Positions 48,355 through 50,954 of a stretch of DNA of 50,954 bases are shown here, piece by piece (position 1 is the stretch's first letter; each line of letters opens with the position of its first letter). Source of the stretch: Verrucomicrobiota bacterium (GTDB lineage Bacteria > Verrucomicrobiota > Verrucomicrobiia > Limisphaerales > UBA8199). The translations under genes were made by a program, and so were the position numbers. The notes under the pieces are model-generated. The model saw only the letters and a program-made list of their open reading frames with translations, did not search any database and was not told the DNA's origin. The stretch spans positions 1 to 50,954 of the forward strand of contig PSRM01000363.1 in NCBI GenBank assembly GCA_003176045.1. Direction: 5' to 3'.

Positions 48355-48421
48355 TTAACGCAGACGCAAAGATGCAGACGCAAAGATTTCAAAATTAGCC
48401 CCTTGGCGCCTTTGCGTTAAG
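48355..48421. repeat. ACGCAAAG / CTTTGCGT inverted microrepeat
   Basis: Two GACGCAAAGAT units (48355-48390) face CGCCTTTGCGTTAAG (48401-48421). A related single-orientation array (CCTTTGCGCCTTTGC) lies at 46469-46506 before the permease. It occupies the leader of the hydrolase gene. Confidence 0.65.
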
Positions 48422-48430
48422 CTCGCCACC

Positions 48431-49534
48431 TTGGCCTTGAAAGCGAAAACCAAACGCCGGCTGCTTGGATTCTCGGCTGCCCTCCTTCTGGGCTGCATCC
48501 TGCTGAACGTGGCAGCATATCGGCACGCCTCAGCGATGATGCGTTTTGCCACAGGCGGGTCGCGGACACATGAGCCCGAAAAGCTTAGCTTCCTTCAAAA
48601 GTCCAAAGCGTTGTTCTGTGGCGTCACCATACCACGCCCGGAGTCGCGTGGTTCACCGCTCGATCTGGGAACCAACGCCAGCAGCTTGAAAATCAACTGC
48701 ACCAACGGTATCACGCTCGGCGCCTGGTATTGTCCTGCTCCGGCTGGCGATTGGTTGGTTATTCTCTTTCACGGCTATGCGGGCGAAAAGTCCAGCACCG
48801 TTCCGGAGGCGAAAGCCTTCCTTGAGATGGGCATGTCGGTGCTGCTGGTTGACTTCCGCGGCTCAGGAGATTCTTCGGAATCCTATACCACCGTCGGCTT
48901 TGCGGAGGCCGAAGACGTAGCGGCAGCCTTGCGCTACGCGCGGACGAACTTGCCCCATCGCCGGATTGCTCTCTATGGGCAATCCATGGGAGCGGCGGCA
49001 ATTCTGTGCGCGGTTCACCGATGTGCTGTGCAGCCCGATGCCATCATAGCCGAGGCCGTGTTCGATACTTTGTTGAACACGGTTCGGAACCGATTCCAGG
49101 CAATGGGCGTGCCATCCTTTCCCAGCGCGCAACTTCTGGTGTTTTGGGGCGGTCGCCAGGCCCGCTTTAATGGCTTTCGTCATAATCCGGTCGAGTACGC
49201 CAGCGCCGTCAGATGCCCGATCCTCTTCCTGCACGGAGCCGCCGACCCACGCGCTCGGGTTGAAGAAGCGCGCCGCGTTTTCGACGCCGTCCCGGCTCCC
49301 AAACACTTCCATGAGTTTCCACGCCTCCGCCATCAAGCCATCCTCACAGCCTACCCCGACGTGTGGAAAAAAGTTGTGCGTGAGTTTCTTTGTAAGAGTC
49401 CCGGAGGGACGACAGACAATAGCCCACCGTTTCAATTTCAACGGTGGGTGCCGAATGTGCAGGCGCCCTCATTGCGCGCCAACCCGCCAAACCACTTGGC
49501 CAGGAACGGTTGTTCAAACCGATTGATTCTGTAG
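48431..49534 (+). CDS. Alpha/beta hydrolase, membrane-anchored
   Basis: 367 residues with a TTG start at 48431 (a second TTG six bases later is possible); no ATG fits upstream. The N-terminal helix LLGFSAALLLGCILLNVAAY is a signal anchor. The hydrolase core has VILFHGYAGEKSS, LLVDFRGSGDSS, the nucleophile elbow GQSMGAAA, the acid in FLHGAADPRARV and the catalytic His in RLRHQAIL, so the triad is complete. Resemblance is to BAAT/YfhR-type serine hydrolases; the substrate is unknown. After FLCKSP (~residue 325) the remaining ~40 residues are derived from a dispersed sequence with the hairpin at 49423-49448 and look like a readthrough tail. Confidence 0.85.
   Translation: MALKAKTKRRLLGFSAALLLGCILLNVAAYRHASAMMRFATGGSRTHEPEKLSFLQKSKALFCGVTIPRPESRGSPLDLGTNASSLKINCTNGITLGAWYCPAPAGDWLVILFHGYAGEKSSTVPEAKAFLEMGMSVLLVDFRGSGDSSESYTTVGFAEAEDVAAALRYARTNLPHRRIALYGQSMGAAAILCAVHRCAVQPDAIIAEAVFDTLLNTVRNRFQAMGVPSFPSAQLLVFWGGRQARFNGFRHNPVEYASAVRCPILFLHGAADPRARVEEARRVFDAVPAPKHFHEFPRLRHQAILTAYPDVWKKVVREFLCKSPGGTTDNSPPFQFQRWVPNVQAPSLRANPPNHLARNGCSNRLIL
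49423..49448. repeat. 9-bp hairpin inside the hydrolase 3' end
   Basis: CCCACCGTT (49423-49431) and AACGGTGGG (49440-49448) around an 8-nt loop. It follows AGTCCCGGAGGGACGACAGA, which has the look of a repeated motif; only one copy is in this window. Confidence 0.6.
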
Positions 49535-49543
49535 GATTTGGCG

Positions 49544-49620
49544 CCTGACACCTGACACTTGATACGTGACACCTGACACCTAAACCCGCCCACCTGACCC
49601 CTGAACCCTGAACCCTACCG
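49544..49620. repeat. ACCTGACACCT and CTGAACC arrays between convergent genes
   Basis: CCTGACACCTGACACTTGAT units (49544-49588), then CACCTGACCCCTGAACCCTG units (49591-49620), period 7-8. The XRE regulator stop codon lies at its edge. A GTGTCAGGTGTCAGGTG array recurs at 50586-50606. Confidence 0.7.
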
Positions 49621-50304
49621 CCTCAACACCTCCCGCCCCCTCGCCGCTTCATCGTCCTTTCCCGACTTCCCCAGCATCTTCTGCAATATCGCATGATTTG
49701 CCTCTATCACCTGCCTCGTATAGGCCGTCCACACATTCGCATTCGCTGGCTGCCCCTCGGCGTGCCCCGCCATGCTAAGCAGCATCAACAGGTGCCGCTC
49801 GTTCACTACCTTTATTAGTTCCACCGCCAGCTCCGGTTTGTCCGCATCGCTGAAACAGAGCCGCGGATAATGAAAAAATTGGCGCACCAACTCCGCATAT
49901 TTGCCATGCAGGTGCTGCTCGTAGGCATCGCTGAACAGCGTGCCCGGCATGATGTGCAACGCGATCCCTTCCGATAACAAATCCACGCATTGCCTGAAAA
50001 ACACCCCGTCCTCGATTGCTTTCCAGTCCTTGTCCTTCGGAAAACCCATCCCGACCGCCGCCGCCCGGCACGCGTCATATCGCCCAGTCGCCAGCCATTC
50101 TTCGCTCACGATCAGTTGCCGGCATATCCTCAGCCCGATGTCGTATCGGAGCGGCGTTCGCCCCAGCTCATAATTGACCAGCGCGCTGCGCTCGATCCCC
50201 ACTTGCCCCGCGCACTCTTCCTGGGTCATCCCCAGCCGTTCTCGCATTTGCCGGATCCGGTGGCATACTGCCATCTCTCGCTTGGACCATGTAAATCTAC
50301 GCAT
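49615..50304 (-). CDS. XRE-family helix-turn-helix regulator
   Basis: 229 residues. An N-terminal Cro/C1-type DNA-binding domain is at ~13-70: RIRQMRERLGMTQEECAGQV, then GIERSALVNYELGRTPLRYD. The remaining ~155 residues are helical (ELVRQFFHYPRLCF, VNERHLLMLLSMAGHAEG) with no recognised ligand domain. It converges on the hydrolase gene. Its C-terminus ends exactly at a tandem-repeat array. It could be a chromosomal regulator or a phage-like repressor, but no phage genes are nearby. Confidence 0.85.
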   Translation of the reverse strand: MRRFTWSKREMAVCHRIRQMRERLGMTQEECAGQVGIERSALVNYELGRTPLRYDIGLRICRQLIVSEEWLATGRYDACRAAAVGMGFPKDKDWKAIEDGVFFRQCVDLLSEGIALHIMPGTLFSDAYEQHLHGKYAELVRQFFHYPRLCFSDADKPELAVELIKVVNERHLLMLLSMAGHAEGQPANANVWTAYTRQVIEANHAILQKMLGKSGKDDEAARGREVLRR

Positions 50305-50954
50305 GAGCCCACTCTGCGCTTCGAAGGGTCAATTTGCAACGGCTTTCTTTGTAGATGCACTCACTTTGTGTATGGCAATTACGAGCGCATTGAGGGTATT
50401 GCCCTGTAAAGTGGGATGCACCCACAGACGCGGGGACGAGGCCGTCCTCGCCCCTGGCGGGCGAGGCGCCGGTGGCCGGCGCCTCGCCCGGGCGGCTGCG
50501 TCTGGTCCTGCTGGGATTCGGATTTACCCTATTAAATTTTCAAAGAACGGAGCCGGAGCTAAAGGCACCGGCCAAATTCATGTGCCAGGTGTCAGGTGTC
50601 AGGTGACTCCGAAGTCCAAGGTCCAAAGTCCAAAGACCAAAGTCCAACGGCCTGCGCCAAGGTTTGGGCGGGACGAGAAGGTTGCGCCTGAGTACGAAAG
50701 GGGGTGGGGTGCTGAGCTTGATCGTCTGCTCTGGACTGCTCTCAGTTGCTGTTGGCTGTTGGTCAAAGCTGGGAAAAACGTTAAAAGGGTTAAAATGTTG
50801 AAACGTCGGTGCAGCCCGACAAAATGTAAGGTTCGACTAAGTTCGCGATTAAGGTCTCGACTAAGTTTGAGGGGTGGGGTTCGATTCATCAAAGAAGGGC
50901 GAATTGCCAACGTGAATGGGATTTTTCTACGGACGACCCCCGGTCAAGGGCAGG
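50305..50954. other. Terminal non-coding region with hairpins and tandem arrays
   Basis: No gene could be supported in the last 650 bp. It contains an element bounded by CAGACGC (50425-50431) and GCGTCTG (50498-50504) with an inner 14-bp perfect stem (GGGCGAGGCGCCGG, 50459-50472, with its complement at 50476-50489). It also has a CAGGTGTCAGGTGTCAGGTG array (50586-50606) and an AGTCCAAAGTCCAAAGACC array (50610-50647). A 103-residue ORF on the minus strand is repeat-derived. Confidence 0.55.

Noticed and set aside
50800..50900. Possible tRNA (GGTTCGACT and GGTTCGATTC motifs)
   Set aside because: No acceptor stem or anticodon arm could be paired; the motifs are part of a GTTCGACTAAG-type repeat.
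50599..50910. 103-residue minus-strand ORF
   Set aside because: Its C-terminal part is the translation of the AGTCCAAAGTCC tandem array, there is no ribosome binding site and no domain is recognisable. It looks like repeat-driven open frame.

Overview
This window looks like a chromosomal segment from a member of the Verrucomicrobiota, probably near Pedosphaera/Limisphaera. That placement is an inference from gene content; no rRNA or marker phylogeny could be run. The clues are a PEP-CTERM protein, a prepilin with an H-X9-DG-like tail, exported proteins with Ig-like, FN3 and NHL domains ending in an 'FYRL'-type tail, two giant two-component propeller kinases, a Ser/Thr kinase beside an ECF sigma factor, and a SecDF fusion. 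There are no tRNA or rRNA genes, CRISPR arrays, insertion sequences or phage genes that I can recognise.

Layout. 1-1.6 kb: rpoA and rplQ, the end of a ribosomal-protein operon. 1.6-5.8 kb: three secreted or formerly secreted Ig/FN3/NHL proteins. 5.8-7.4 kb: a PRC-barrel-like protein, a small conserved protein, a GNAT acetyltransferase and a sigma-factor remnant. 7.4-17.5 kb: a propeller histidine kinase, a putative metalloprotease, a 1,500-residue beta-rich surface protein and a DUF4058 protein. 17.5-21 kb: a PknB-type kinase with its sigma factor. 21-28.4 kb: recJ, a TerC-family gene, secDF, yajC and pyrH. 28.7-35 kb: a phosphoribosyltransferase, a pilin-like protein, and a Uma2 protein / propeller kinase / LuxR response regulator cluster. 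35-38 kb: a compact, repeat-riddled uvrA homologue. 38.5-50.3 kb: a DSD1-type PLP enzyme, a LuxR-type regulator, a PEP-CTERM protein, gamma-glutamyltransferase, a DUF433/DUF5615 toxin-antitoxin pair with a frameshifted toxin, a secreted alpha/alpha-toroid-like protein, a DUF6799-like protein, a fused ABC-2 permease, an alpha/beta hydrolase and an XRE regulator.

The most striking signal is not a gene. The window is saturated with short dispersed repeats: (a) long inverted-repeat elements of about 70-150 bp with near-perfect arms; (b) short palindromes with GACCGGTC, GCGGACTTTAGTCCGC or similar cores; (c) imperfect tandem arrays with 6-14 bp periods. The same families sit between genes and, in frame, inside genes. 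The uvrA homologue carries four from four families, and recJ, ggt, the ABC permease, the PknB-type kinase and the secreted protein at 43.5 kb carry others. Some repeats appear to supply start codons, stop codons or signal-peptide N-termini. One repeat unit carries the last codons of a LuxR-type response regulator. This resembles the Rickettsia palindromic element phenomenon but with many families at once, and it is the best candidate here for something poorly described.

Likely functional links: the kinase/regulator pair at 30.6-34.5 kb forms a two-component system. The sigma factor and PknB-type kinase probably form a signalling module. YajC and SecDF serve Sec export, which the many signal-peptide proteins here would use.
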